A stretch of 64,000 nucleotides of DNA, from positions 12,648,001 through 12,712,000 of the forward strand of contig CAVNZM010000001.1 of assembly GCA_963693365.1 (NCBI GenBank), written 5' to 3'. The stretch's first letter is position 1, and each line of letters opens with the position of its first letter. The DNA comes from Amoebidium appalachense. Taxonomy: Eukaryota > Ichthyosporea. Shown one piece after another: positions 52,976 through 64,000 of this stretch. Position numbers and translations under genes: made by a program. The notes beneath the pieces were generated by a model. That model worked only from the letters and a program-made list of their open reading frames with translations. It did no database searches and was not told the DNA's origin.

Positions 52976-54291
52976 CGGGAGGCTCCCGTGCACGCGAGGC
53001 TGTGGCTAGAATTGAATTGACTTGTGTGTACAGTACTAGTGTGTCCGTCTTGAGTTGATGCTATGCATGTGAATTGAATGACTAGCACAATTGAAAATAT
53101 GGTACTTGTGTGTGTGTGCATGCCCACACATGTACAAGGGGGGGAGAGAGACAATACTAGATTCCAGATCGACAATAATAAATAGTACACAAGGCCGATG
53201 ACAAACCTATGGTATGGAGACACACACTTCATGTCTGGCTCGACAACACACAAGGTGGCCATGCATAAGACAAAGCACGTCCACTTTGATTATGGTGATG
53301 TGGGTGGGCCTGAACACACTTATGGCCGTAGCTATGCCCATATTTGGCAATATCATATGTTAGACAGAGTGATACTAGTATGAGCCATACACATGCAGGC
53401 CCCCAGTTCGTATTGAGTACATCTCTCCTGTTTGGATTGTGTAGTATCTCGTATCCAGTCAGCAGTGGGCATACATAGCAACACATTGCAGCTACATGTT
53501 ATATATATCATGCATACGGGGTACATGTTGTGTTTGGGGATTGGCCGCGCAAGGGGGGGGGGGGGGGGGGGGATAAAGTGCAATGAATGATCCCCATGAT
53601 ACATATCATGCATACTTATACGCACACTGCCTTTGGAGGTCTATTCAACAGCATGCCCTGTGGCCACAGACCACAACTAGATTGATGGCCTTACAGATAC
53701 AGGTGTTGGTCAAATCTGTTCAAACCGGATGCAAATGAGACGAAAGCCAGAGCCCTGGCGACTGCACCACAAACATTTGCGTGCTAACGTTACTAATGAT
53801 AGAATACACCACAAACAAATGGTTACTAATGTTACTAACACTTCAATATTCAGAGCGCTAACATTGGCTTGCTAATACTAGAATACACCACAAACAACTG
53901 CTTACTAGTACTAGAATACACCACAAACAGGCAACGTAACAAGGTGAGTGGGATGCTAACTGGGAGAATTGGCAACATTCCGGTGGATACAAGCTGGTGT
54001 GCATAGTTAATAATAGCGTGCATATATTACACATGAAGGTTGACCCCGTTGGTGTGTATGCGTATTCCTGCGTATGCACATATTCAACACTTTAAGACAA
54101 CAATAAGAGGGTAAGAGCATAAAGGGAACTTCAAGTTTACAAACTGTACAACAAAGTAGGTGTTCTACAGTAGCACTAGTGAACCGTTAAAGGTTCTGTA
54201 CTAAATCTATACATGGTGGTGGTGGATGTTGGGGTGACCGCATGGTGGTATTCGAAGCAGAAATATGCGATCATGATGTGAGGTGTTTGGC
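52053..54291. other. Intergenic between convergent genes; short tandem repeats
   Basis: No gene is seen. A GGTGGGATGGTTGAA-type 20-22-bp repeat occurs about five times at 52145-52245, just downstream of the phosphatase stop. A unit containing AGAATACACCACAAACA occurs three times (about 53796, 53880 and 53913). C runs lie near 52650 and 52950. Confidence 0.6.
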
Positions 54292-57272
54292 CTACCAAAA
54301 GTATTCGTCATCCGAATGGCCAATGACAACCAGGTTTCCATCCGAGTCATAGAACACCGACCCGTCCGACTCCTCCTCCGACTCGGATGTGTGTTCCGAA
54401 TCGGGCCGCAGCAGCCCAATGGCCCGTGTCCGCCGCCGTTGCAGCAGGCTGCTGGTGTCAATGATATGCAGCCAATAGACACACACCAACCGCAGGTCCA
54501 GAAAGTCCCCCAGGGGCACATACGTGAAGATTTGGGCCAGGATCTCGGTGGGGAGCCGTCCCAGGCACCCGTTTGGCACCGACACACGAGGCAGCCACCC
54601 GGCGGCGGCCAATCCGGTGAAGGCAGGGGTGGGCTCGTAGCTGTGTGCACCCAGCAGGATGGGCTCTAGCTGGCACACAAGGTTCAGCCGCTGTGCCTGC
54701 CGGGTCGTCAGGGGCCGCTGGGGAGGGTTTATATTTTGGCACCACACTCCTGGGGTGGTCTTCCAGCCACAGTGGGGGGGCTTGATGGTCTTCTTACTCT
54801 TGCGCTGTGGCCTGGTGGTGGCTGGGGTGGCCAATGCCTCATATAGCAGGGCGGCACAGTGCAGCAGAGACTGGGCCTCCTCCTGGTATGCTGCTGGCAG
54901 GGTGCCCACCCACTCATCCACCAGCTGCCGCCTGTCCCCACACAGCAGGCCCATTATGCCAGCCGGGCACACGTCAGCCAGCCTGCTAGTGGCCTCCTGC
55001 CACGGCCCATTCTCCAGCACCAGTGGGCAGCACAGCCCCGGCCCAACCACCTCCCAGCCCCGCAGTGCCCCCTCGGCCTGCCTGGCCACCACCCCACTTG
55101 GTGCCGTGGTCCAGGCCACCCATGCCAGCCCTATGGCCCGGGCCAACTCGGCCAGCCCGCCCCCGTCCACCTCAATCCCGTCAGGGCCCACGGCGGCACG
55201 CAGCAGCTTCTGGCCCCGGCCATATCCGCCGGCCGGCAAACGGGGGGCAGTGGCCTCCCAGCTGCCGTCAGCAGGCACCACCTCGACCACATATGTCCAC
55301 CCGACAGCCAGCCGGGCAGCATGCCCACCCTGCTGCAGCACCCTGGCTGTGGCGGCGAAACAGGGCATATCCATGGGGGTTGCTGGGATCACAGCCATGC
55401 TGGCGCCGTGCATGAACACTACCACAACAGGGCCCGTACTGGCCGCAGCGAAGCGTACCGGGTCGGAGCAGAGCTGGCCGGCAAGCGGTGCCGGGTAGGG
55501 CACGGGGATGGGTGCCCGGGCCACCACCCTTGCTGTGGCTGGGTCATAGACCAGGCCCCGTGATGCGGCCACAATATAAGGTATGTGGCCTGTAGGGTAT
55601 GCAGGGGCAGCACAGTCAAACACCACCAGGCCCGTGGGTGCATCAGTGCGTATGCGCAGGAGCCCCCCTTTGCATGCGGCATGCAGTTCTGCCAGCGTAG
55701 GGGGTGGCGGGGTGGGTGGGGCGTGCACTGCCGGTGGGGTTGCAGGCCTCATGGCCAGGTCACCCACCACCTTCACCAGCACGTGCATGGCAATTGGCCG
55801 GTTTGGTGTGCCCACAGCCAGGGCCCTCTGTTTGCCGTCAAACACCTGGGCCCTGCCCACGGCATCCATCATGCTTGCCTGGCCTGCTGGTGTGAGGCTT
55901 GCAATCATGTAGCAGGCGGCACACCAGTAGCCCGAATCATCCGTATCCGTGCTGCCCCGCCACAGCACGGCCCCAAACCTGCAGGCCCCACAGTATGCCC
56001 TGCTGCTCTTGCTGCTGCTGTAGCCGTGCACAGACTTGGCTGCGCCCCGGGTGCACGTATACACAAAACCCTCCTGGCTGGGCCCCAGCGGGTAGGCCCC
56101 AGGGGGCAGGAACTTGATAGTGGCATTTGTCATGGTGGGCTGGTAGAGCAGCTTTCTGAGGTTGGCAATGCACACGGGGGATGTTGGCTGCAGAGCCACC
56201 CTGATGCATGGCGGGGCCGCTGTGTCGGTGGCTGCATCGGGGGCCATGTGCCACAGGCTCGTTTCTGCTTTTGGGCCCCACACCGCCATGCCCTTAGACC
56301 CTCCCAGCCGCATGAGAATGCGCCGGCGTGCAGAGGCAGGCCGGGCGTGCACAGTTTTCCGGGCCCAGGCCAGCACATCGTGCAACAGCAGGGCGTAGAA
56401 GGGCTGCTGGCTCAGGGTACTTGCTGCGGGGCCCACAGAGCACACAAGCACACTGCCGGGGGGTATGCCCTCCAGCCCGTCCTGTGTAATGTCGTACATG
56501 TAGGTCTGTTTCATAGGCGCCGGATGCCGTTGTGTGTCTGGGGCAGGCCACGTAAACAACTGCATGAGGCCGGTGACTGTGTGCACCAACAGGCCCTCAT
56601 AAAAGCCCTGGGGCTGCAGGGTCATCTCAAGGCCGCCACGGACCAGCCACTCCGCCTGGTGCACGTTGCTGACCTGTCTTGTGGGTCGGCACACGGGGCA
56701 TAGGCCCTTGCCCAGCACCACGCCCATACCATCGAGCACCCCTTGCATGGCATCATCAAACCCATTCTCCTCAAACATTTCTGGCGCCAAACCCATGGCC
56801 CCAGCATCACCTATTTGGTACGTGTGCAGGTTGGCCGAGACCTCGCCGGGGGCCATGTGTGCCGCAAGAGACATAACGGCACATGCAGGGTGGGTGGGGG
56901 GCAGGGCAAGTATGGGCACGGTGGTGGTGGTCAGCAGGCCACTAGTCTTCACCTCTGGCAACAGGCTGTCAACACGGCCTGATGCCTGCACGTAGAGGGA
57001 CATGCCGACAGACAGGATACGTGCCGTGGCGTCCGAGTCACCCAACTGCTGTTTCCACTCACCCATTACGAGCACGGTGCTGGGGGGCTGGCCTAGGGCG
57101 GTGGTGGCCAGATCGATCAGCTGCTGCACTGCGCTGGGCTGGTAGCTGCCCCAGTGCAGGAGGAGGGGGCCAGATACACGGCTACGCTCACGCTCAATCT
57201 GGGGGGGGGGGGAGTTGAGGGAGAGGGGAGGGGGGGGGGAGGGGAGGGGAGGGGGAGGGAGAGGGAGAGGGA

Positions 57273-57309
<37 letters not shown>

Positions 57310-57318
57310 TGTGTGTGT

Positions 57319-57360
<42 letters not shown>

Positions 57361-58307
57361 GAGAGAGACAGAGAGAGAGAGCGAGAGAGAGAGAGAGACA
57401 GAGAGAGAGACGTTAGTGAATGCAGGTGGTGTTTATCGATAGCAGTGCCTGTATGTGCATGCATGAACATGTGGCATGGCAGCTGTAAGTGCGCAATGTG
57501 AAGAACACACATAAGGGCCCAGCTGTTGCCTTGGTGGGCCGCTTCAGCTACTCAACCGGACGTGATTCCCAGCACCCGCGACCAGACACCAACACAGACA
57601 AACACAAACACACACTCGCACCCCTACGCCCCAATCCCCCAATTCCTCCTCCACCTTATCCCCCACACCCACGCACGCCGCTACACACACACCGTCATAT
57701 CACCTATACATGCCCCTCCATCGCTAAACCCATAATTCGGAGACAAAGTATTGTAGAGAGCCATAAGGATGTCTAGCAAAATAGCTTTGTACAGGCAGGG
57801 GGGAAGGAGGGGTGGAGGAGGCAGGGGGGAAGGGGGGGGGGGGGGGGGGGGGGGAGGAGGGGACGGGGGGGAGGGGGAGGAGGGGAGGGGGAGGAGGAGG
57901 GGAGGGGGGAGGAGGAGGGGAGGGGGGGAAGGGGGGGGAGGGGGGAAGGGGGAGGGGAGAGGGGGGGGGGGGGGGGGGGGGGAGGGGTACTCACTGCGTA
58001 TTTCAGGTTTGCGGCGACTTCAGACAGCTTGTCTGTGGACATGGTGGGGTTTGCCAGTGTGCGTGTGTTGGCGCCCTCGCACATGCAGACGTCTTGCAGG
58101 CAGGGGGGGCACACCACCCGCAGGCCCGTGCAGTCGGGTGTGTGGCCGTGGCACTGGGGGCACATACTGAAGACATCTTTGAGCCAGATGCAGCCCACAC
58201 CCCGCATGCGCATCCAGCATGCATGTGCACGTGCACGCTCGGCATTGTGGCTGTCGTTGGTGCGGGCATGGTGGGGGCTGAAGATCATGCTGGCCGCTGT
58301 GACAGCA

Positions 58308-58380
<73 letters not shown>

Positions 58381-58507
58381 TGTGTGTGTGCGCGTGCGTG
58401 CATCGGAAAGAGAGAAGGGGGTAAAAGGGATGTGAGGAAAACGCTGAGGGAGAACGAAAGGATACGGGGATAAGAAAAGGGTTTGAGGAGGACGAGACAG
58501 GCGGGCA

Positions 58508-58538
<31 letters not shown>

Positions 58539-59137
58539 GGGGACGGGGATTACAAATAGAGGGCTTGAGGGGAGAGAGGAAAAGTATGCATCTATGGGAA
58601 TGACTGTAAGAATACAGGTAGCGAGAGCAGGAAGATTGGGGGTCTATAAGCGTAATTGAGGACTATACAATAGCAAATAACGGAGTGGGGGTCTATGGAC
58701 ATAATCGGGTACTTATATGCTACAGAGAAATAGGTGGGGTCTATGGGCATGATTCCAAATTCTGCAGATGCAGATATGAATGTCCTTGGGGATGCCCTGA
58801 AACACAACACCATCTTTCAAAATGAGTGGGCCATACAGAAAGTCACGCTGAGCATACATCGAAAGGGCTGTTGTACCCTAGTAGTATATGCATTTCTGCC
58901 TCTCATCAAATAAGATTCACCATAATGTGGAGTGTCGTACCAAGGCCGAGAGAGGGTGTGTGGGTGCGTGGGGTAGTGTGTTGGTCCGTGCCACTTGGAG
59001 GGAAGGGGGGGAACCTTAGGAGAGAGAGAAAGCGAGAGGGCGGGGGAAGGGAGGTGGGGGGAGAGGAGGAGGAGGAGAGGGATTAAACATACGTCCAAGG
59101 CAGTTGATGATTGCTTGTGGCAGGTGATCTAGATCGG
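54292..59137 (-). CDS. F-box protein with zinc-finger-like cysteines and an RNA-ligase-like region (5' end incomplete)
   Basis: Exons on the minus strand: 59093-59137 (45 nt), 57995-58296, 54292-57198; phases close (1, then 0). Earlier exons were not found. The large exon alone encodes 968 residues. The first exons read LDHLPQAIINCLGPASMI, possibly a second weak F-box-like start, then CPQCHG, CPPCLQDVCMC. In the large exon: CPVC near 56700; a CGAC...YWCAAC pair of CxxC knuckles (55905-56000); a Pro-rich linker; a region at about 55180-55620 with SRGLVYDPATARVVA, TYVVEVV and KLLRAAVGPDG, arranged as in T4-Rnl1-type RNA ligases but without a KxDG; a basic segment; and a clear F-box near 54455-54575 (LPTEILAQIFTYVPLGDFLD, LRLVCVYWLHI). 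An acidic tail ends at TAG. Role by family: SCF ubiquitin-ligase adaptor. The ligase resemblance is an inference. Confidence 0.78.
57232..57410 (+). repeat. G-rich and (GA)n tract in F-box gene intron
   Basis: GGGGA and GGGAGA units grade into GA with GAC interruptions. On the transcribed (minus) strand it is a long pyrimidine tract close to the acceptor of the large exon (57199). Confidence 0.9.
58309..58390 (+). repeat. (GT)n, i.e. (AC)n just before an F-box gene acceptor on the minus strand
   Basis: About 70 nt of GT on the plus strand. On the gene's strand it is AC ending about 12 nt before the exon starting at 58296. Confidence 0.95.
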
Positions 59138-59799
59138 CTGTGTACCAAGTGGCAGGGTCCGTGGGGTGAGGCTAGTGCATGTGGGTGAAGAGATGGACTT
59201 TGTGCATGAATAGCACCAATGCACACAAAAGGGCACAGCTGGGGAAACATCTAATTCCAACACCCACCACCCTACTTACTCTCCTGCTGACCAATTGCAC
59301 GACATGCAGTTTTGTTTGATTCAGAAAATAGGGGAACGGCCAGGTGAGAAGAAGGGACAGGTATTACAGAGGGATAGGTATAGAACACAGATAGTACCTC
59401 ACAGTGTGTCTACACAGCATAACTAACACACACGTTAACATCAGCAGCGGAAGCGAGGGCAGTGAACTTGCTTCTTTTTTGCAACACTGCTCCCCTCCTC
59501 CATTTCTCCTCCTTGCGCCTCTCTCTCTCTTTCTCTCTCTTTATCTCTCTCTCCCCCCCCCCCCCCCCCCCTCCCCCCCCCCCCCCCCCCCTCCCCCTCC
59601 CCGTTCCCCACCCCCTCGCTTGCTCGTCATGGGTCATTGTGTGCGTGCCTTATTGAACGCACGCACACATATCAAGAGGCATTTTCTTCCCTTTTCCTGG
59701 CACTGGAGGGGAGGGGAAGGGCGGAGGGGAGAGGGGGGAGGGGGTGGGGGAGAGAGAGGGGGGGGAGAGAGGGAGGGGGAGGGGGAGGGGGGGGGTGGG

Positions 59800-60005
<206 letters not shown>

Positions 60006-60190
60006 GAGAGTACAACGGGAAAAAAGAGAGGCAGAGGATACCAGGAGGGACCTAGGCCAGGGGAGGGGGGGGGGGGGGGGAGGGGCTGAACACATACGGC
60101 AGCACTCATCTGCCTGCAGGCAGCACCTTGATTCCAATCCCTGCACAGAGCATACGTGAGTGGGGTCAGGCAGAGCGGTAGACACATGCA

Positions 60191-61333
60191 CTAGAGGGTG
60201 ATACGGCATGCGTGCATAGAGGGTGGAGTACCAAGAAGAAGGGATTGAAAGTCATGCACAGGCACCATGCACATGTCAAGAGCAACGAGGGAAAAGAGCG
60301 TGGTAGGTCTGGGCTGCGGTCAAGGAAATAAATGCACGGGGATATTGATCGGCCAGCAGTAATGGCAGGATGTGCCCCCCCCCCCCCCCCCCCCCCCCCT
60401 CGCCCCCTCTCCCCCCCTCTCTCTCCCTCTCTTTGTGCGCGCGCGTGTGTGTGTGTGTTTGTGTGTGCATGTCTCTGTGTGGTGTCTGTGTGTGGTGTGT
60501 GTGTGTATGTGTGCGTGTGTATGTGCATGTCTGTGTGTGGAGGTAAAAAAGAGCGCAGGAGGAGAAAACAAGAGATGTGAGTTCGGGGAGACCAGGTAAG
60601 TAGACTTTGGAAGGTGGGCAGCAAGACGAGGGCCAGAGGGAGGGCACCGCATGGTGCACACACACACCTTGCTCATGGTCCAGGCAAGACATGTGGCCGG
60701 TGCGGGTGTGTGTGGTCCTTTGTCCCCTAGCATGGCTGCCAGTTCCTCGGGTGCCTCCTTCCAGCTCACAACTATCTGCTCGGCCGTGCACCCATACTCG
60801 GCAAGGTTGGCGGCTGATTCCCTTATGCAGCCATTGTTTTCGTCGCCCATAAACAACGCAGACACAGACACGCCCCATGCACACTCCATCTTGTGCACGG
60901 AGTACATGTCCGGGGCATCGATCACAAGGGTGCCGTGCGTGGAGGAGAGTACGGCAAGGGTATGATCACGTAATTGGGCCGGGTTGGGTGATGCAGGCGA
61001 CCAGAACTGATGGGTGGGTGGGTGAGCACGTGTTAGCACGTGCACCATGGTGGCTCAATTAGGTTCTGCAACCTGCTCATTACAACTACCCAAACATTCC
61101 TTTCTGGCCCCCTCCAATATCCCCTAGCCGAGCCTGAAAACCATGGCCGGCAAACCGTGTACCGAACCGTGTACCCACACATGCACACCTACCGACATAA
61201 CATGCAATCACGTGCACACATTCATCCACCAACAAGCAAACACGTGCACACACACACGCACATACACACTCTCACCCACCATCACAACAAGCACACATGT
61301 GCACACACAGACACGCACACGCACACGCACACG

Positions 61334-61410
<77 letters not shown>

Positions 61411-62119
61411 TCTCACCCACCGTCATATTCCAGTGTGCAGCACCCAAGACTGCAGCCAACCCCATGCCCAGGTGTTGATCGGGGCAGGCCACCAGCACCA
61501 CCACCACCAGCCGGTGATTGGCACGTGGCCTACTCCTATACAGCCCTGCATCGATAATCTCATGCGCTACGACCAAAGGAATGGAGGAGATGAGTTCCCC
61601 TCTGCCCAGTGTGCGCCGCACGGTCGGAACCTCAACAATCTTGAAACTGCCTGTGGTGCACGGGAATAACAGGTAATCTTTATCAAAACATCAACATAAA
61701 CAGGTGAGCTTTATCAAAATATCAACATAGACAGGTGAGCTTTATCAAAATATCAACATAAACAGGTGAGCTTTATCAAAATATCAACATAAACAGGTAG
61801 CTGTGGGATGGCAAAGAGGTAAAGAGTAGAGTAGCAAAGCATTGAAATTACATAACGTGGCAAGTTGCAGGTATTCCAGCAAACCAGATGTGGGAGGGTG
61901 TGGTGTTCAGTTTTTTAGCCGGTGGAAGGGGGGGAGGGGGGGGGGTGAGGGGGGGGGGGGGGGGGGGGTTGCTGACGGTATGGTGGTAAGGGTGGTGGTG
62001 GTGGTGGGAGGAGGAGGCGGTGGTGTGTGTATATGTGCGCGAGCTTGTGCGTGCGTGCGTTGTAAGGGGTGGGTGGGTGGTGGCCCTGGTGGTTGTGGTG
62101 GTGGCGGTGGTGTGTGTGG

Positions 62120-62150
<31 letters not shown>

Positions 62151-62351
62151 GGGGGGGGGGGAGGGGAGGGGGAGGAGGGCAGGGTATAGAGGAAAAGCCT
62201 AAGGGTTTGTGTGGACGAGAGAAAGTGGCCGGTGAGAAGGGGGAAAGGGGACCCAGAGAAAAAAAGAGAAAAAGCATTAAAAAAATGGAGAGAAGTGGGA
62301 GGAAGGAGGGGTTAGAGAGAGAAAGATAAAAGAAAGCGAAAGAGGGGGGCC

Positions 62352-62417
<66 letters not shown>

Positions 62418-63145
62418 CCGTGGGTGTGTGTTGGGGCGGGGGGATAGAAAAGAAGCCTCGTATGACATACAAAGTGCCTTTGTGTTTCAACTACTGCCAT
62501 AAGCAAGCCACGAAAGGTATCCGTAGGGGAAAAAAGGTAGCAAGCAGACACCTACCGTGCCCACTCGTATGGGTCTGGCTGTGTGTCTCCAGCCTTGACA
62601 AGGAGGGAGTTCCCCCCAGGCCCCTGCACCAGCAACGTGCGCTTGAGAGGCAGCTGCGGTGCAAACCTCAGCAGGTCGTATGCGGATATGAAGAACGATA
62701 TGATCTTAGCATGCTTGTTGGTGATGGCCTTTTCGAGCTGTTCCGGAGGAACGGTGAAGACACCAGCACGGCCCTCCGCAGCCTCTGTCAGCCCAACGGC
62801 AGAGTTTGGAAAGCGACTGTGGTCAGCCAGGCCAAAGTGCTTGTAGCTGTCCTGCTTGAAAGCCCTCAGCAGCAGCTTATTCCTCACGGCCACATTGGTG
62901 AGGCAGGGGTTGCGGCTGTCACTGTGTATGGGCAGAAAGAGCACCTTGGAAAGACCAAGCACCTCAACGGCATCTTTGGCGCGCTGTAGGTCTGTATCGG
63001 TCACGGGGTCGAAGCAGCCAAGAAAGAGCCCAACATTTTCTGGGGTTCGGTCCGGGCGGGCTCGTTTGGCTTCGGGAGCCCCTGCAGGCAGCGGGGGAGG
63101 TCGCACTTGGTTTGTTTGCTGCTTGAGACTATCAGACGTGGCCAT
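60191..63145 (-). CDS. Nucleotidylyltransferase-like (NMNAT/HIGH superfamily-like) protein, four exons
   Basis: Exons on the minus strand: 62556-63145, 61421-61646, 60668-61006 and 60191-60313. Phases are consistent and give about 425 residues; the last exon is the least certain. Exon 1, after a basic Pro-rich leader, has GLFLGCFDPVTDTDLQRA in the position of the GxFxPxHxGH signature, then KVLFLPIHSDSRNPC and VRNKLLLRAF, the strand-helix order of NMN/NaMN and phosphopantetheine adenylyltransferases. The HxGH histidines are replaced (TDTD), and I do not see the late ISSTxxR motif. Exons 2 and 3 read LVVVVLVACPDQHLGMGLAA, TLVIDAPDMYSVHKMECAWG and SALFMGDENNGCIRESAA, which I cannot assign. It may be a divergent or non-catalytic member. 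The start ATG is the first in the frame. Confidence 0.7.
61332..61406 (+). repeat. (AC)n (GT on the gene strand) just after the exon 2 donor
   Basis: About 75 nt of AC. On the minus strand it is GT starting about 14 nt inside the intron after exon 2 (donor GTGGGT at 61420). Confidence 0.95.
61676..61798. repeat. 31-bp tandem repeat, four copies, next to an acceptor
   Basis: Four near-identical copies of a 31-bp unit containing CAGGTGAGCTTTATCAAAAT and ATCAACATAAA. On the plus strand each unit carries CAGGTGAG, a perfect-looking 5' splice site, but the gene here is on the minus strand. The array lies within 30 nt of the minus-strand exon 2 acceptor (61647). Confidence 0.93.
62355..62414 (+). 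repeat. (GT)n microsatellite in intron 1 of the 60-63 kb gene
   Basis: About 60 nt of GT on the plus strand, AC on the gene strand. Confidence 0.95.
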
Positions 63146-64000
63146 GTGTGCAATTCAGTGACGTCTACCAAGAGGGGGAATGTGGGCTCGAAAAAAAAGA
63201 AAAGCGAGGCGAATGCCAAAGGGAAGTGGAGGAAAGGAGCTATCTTCGGGTCGGGTAAACCTCTGTATCCAAAACGTCTCCCGTCTCATGACGAGGTCTA
63301 GGGGTCGTCGTGAAGCCTAACTCAATCTCTTCTCTCTCGTTCAGTTTGTGTGTATGTGGAGGAGCGCAACAAAGACAGATGTGCTTTTTAAGCAGACTTG
63401 CCCACTCACTAGATCTTGCATAGGCCTGAGAGTCATCCCATGAGCCTCAGACTGCGAGATAAGTGGCCGGAGCAGCCGGAGCGACGAAGGTTTTCCCGCG
63501 CAATCTGGTTTTCGCTTTATATAGCTAATCAATAACGATCGGGCCAACCAGATGCTTTACAATTGGCGGGAAAAGCTTGCCAAGAACACATAACCAGACA
63601 AAAAAAAAAAAAAAACCTGCAAGCAAACACTTTAACAAGCACATGTGTACCCGCAAACGCTCACTGGCGTTCACAGCGTTCACAGGCATCATCACGCTGC
63701 CGGGCACGTGGACACATGTTCACATGTACATATGTACACATGCATGCATACACCAGTATACACGCGTGCCGAACTGCCGATGTAAATTCCACAAATACGC
63801 ACACAGTGACACACGCAAGCACGCATGCAATGGCAGAAATTCTATGTTTGAGCGCTTGCGTACCTTTTAGGGGTTTGCCGACAAGGGCAGAGTGCTTTTA
63901 AACTTTCAAAGTTTCAAACGTTAGCCCGCCGCACACTCCGCCGGCCGACCCAGTGCTCGGCGGCGGCTTCAGCATGGCCATGGAATGAGATTTCAAGTCG
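63146..64000. other. Upstream region of the 60-63 kb minus-strand gene; no gene seen
   Basis: No coding sequence supported. A 15-A run lies at 63601-63615. The final 100 nt are GC-rich with an ATG at 63973, too close to the edge to judge. Confidence 0.5.
63515..63523 (-). promoter_or_regulatory. TATA-box-like element
   Basis: TATATAAAG on the minus strand lies about 370 nt upstream of the ATG at 63145. It could drive the minus-strand gene if there is a long or spliced 5' UTR. Confidence 0.25.

Noticed and set aside
55585-56703. 372-codon plus-strand ORF and other plus ORFs at 54.6-57 kb
   Set aside because: Antisense shadows of the F-box protein exon. They have no motifs and are explained by GC-rich codon use.
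58592-58813. 73-codon minus ORF upstream of the F-box exons
   Set aside because: Exon 59093-59137 joins 57995-58296 in phase without it, and it has no domain.

Overview
The window is nuclear DNA from an intron-rich eukaryote, most probably a microbial one. The genes are multi-exon with mostly GT-AG introns. A Ty1/copia retroelement, a tRNA-derived SINE and a MITE-like insertion are present, and there are many very long microsatellites and G/C homopolymers. The species cannot be fixed from sequence alone.

Layout. 1-3978 (minus) is a Ty1/copia retrotransposon cut by the window edge, with gag-protease-integrase in one frame and reverse transcriptase in the -1 frame. 4983-5369 (minus) is an isolated 128-residue ORF of unknown nature. 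7184-7772 is a tRNA-related SINE bounded by a perfect 15-bp target-site duplication. 10291-11487 (+) is a two-exon Ser/Thr protein kinase. 15423-29727 (+) is a 16-exon sugar-porter gene of the proton/myo-inositol (HMIT/INT) type whose 14 kb is mostly simple-repeat intron. 34598-38614 (+) is a seven-exon bestrophin-like membrane protein gene. 44860-52052 (+) is a membrane-anchored histidine acid phosphatase gene with two in-frame TAG codons and a frameshift. 54292-59137 (minus) is a large F-box protein with zinc-finger-like cysteines and a region resembling a degenerate T4-Rnl1-type RNA ligase. 60191-63145 (minus) is a four-exon gene whose first exon looks like a nucleotidylyltransferase (NMNAT-like) domain with an altered HxGH motif.

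The genes show no obvious shared pathway. Two are transport or channel proteins, one is a surface or lysosomal-type phosphatase, one a kinase, one a possible ubiquitin-ligase adaptor and one a nucleotidyltransferase-like protein. Exon joins given below were worked out by hand from splice sites and reading phase. The phases of the kinase, transporter, bestrophin-like and 60-63 kb genes all close correctly. Exon 13 of the transporter, exons 8-10 of the phosphatase and the 5' end of the F-box gene remain uncertain.

Most long ORFs in Cys/Val, Thr/His, Ser/Leu, Arg/Glu, Gly or Pro repeats are readings of (GT)n, (AC)n, (CT)n, (GA)n, poly-G or poly-C and are not genes. The most interesting observations are the lesions in the phosphatase, the F-box/ligase-like fusion, the complete SINE and MITE insertions, the copia frame junction, and the tendency of GT and AC microsatellites to abut splice sites.
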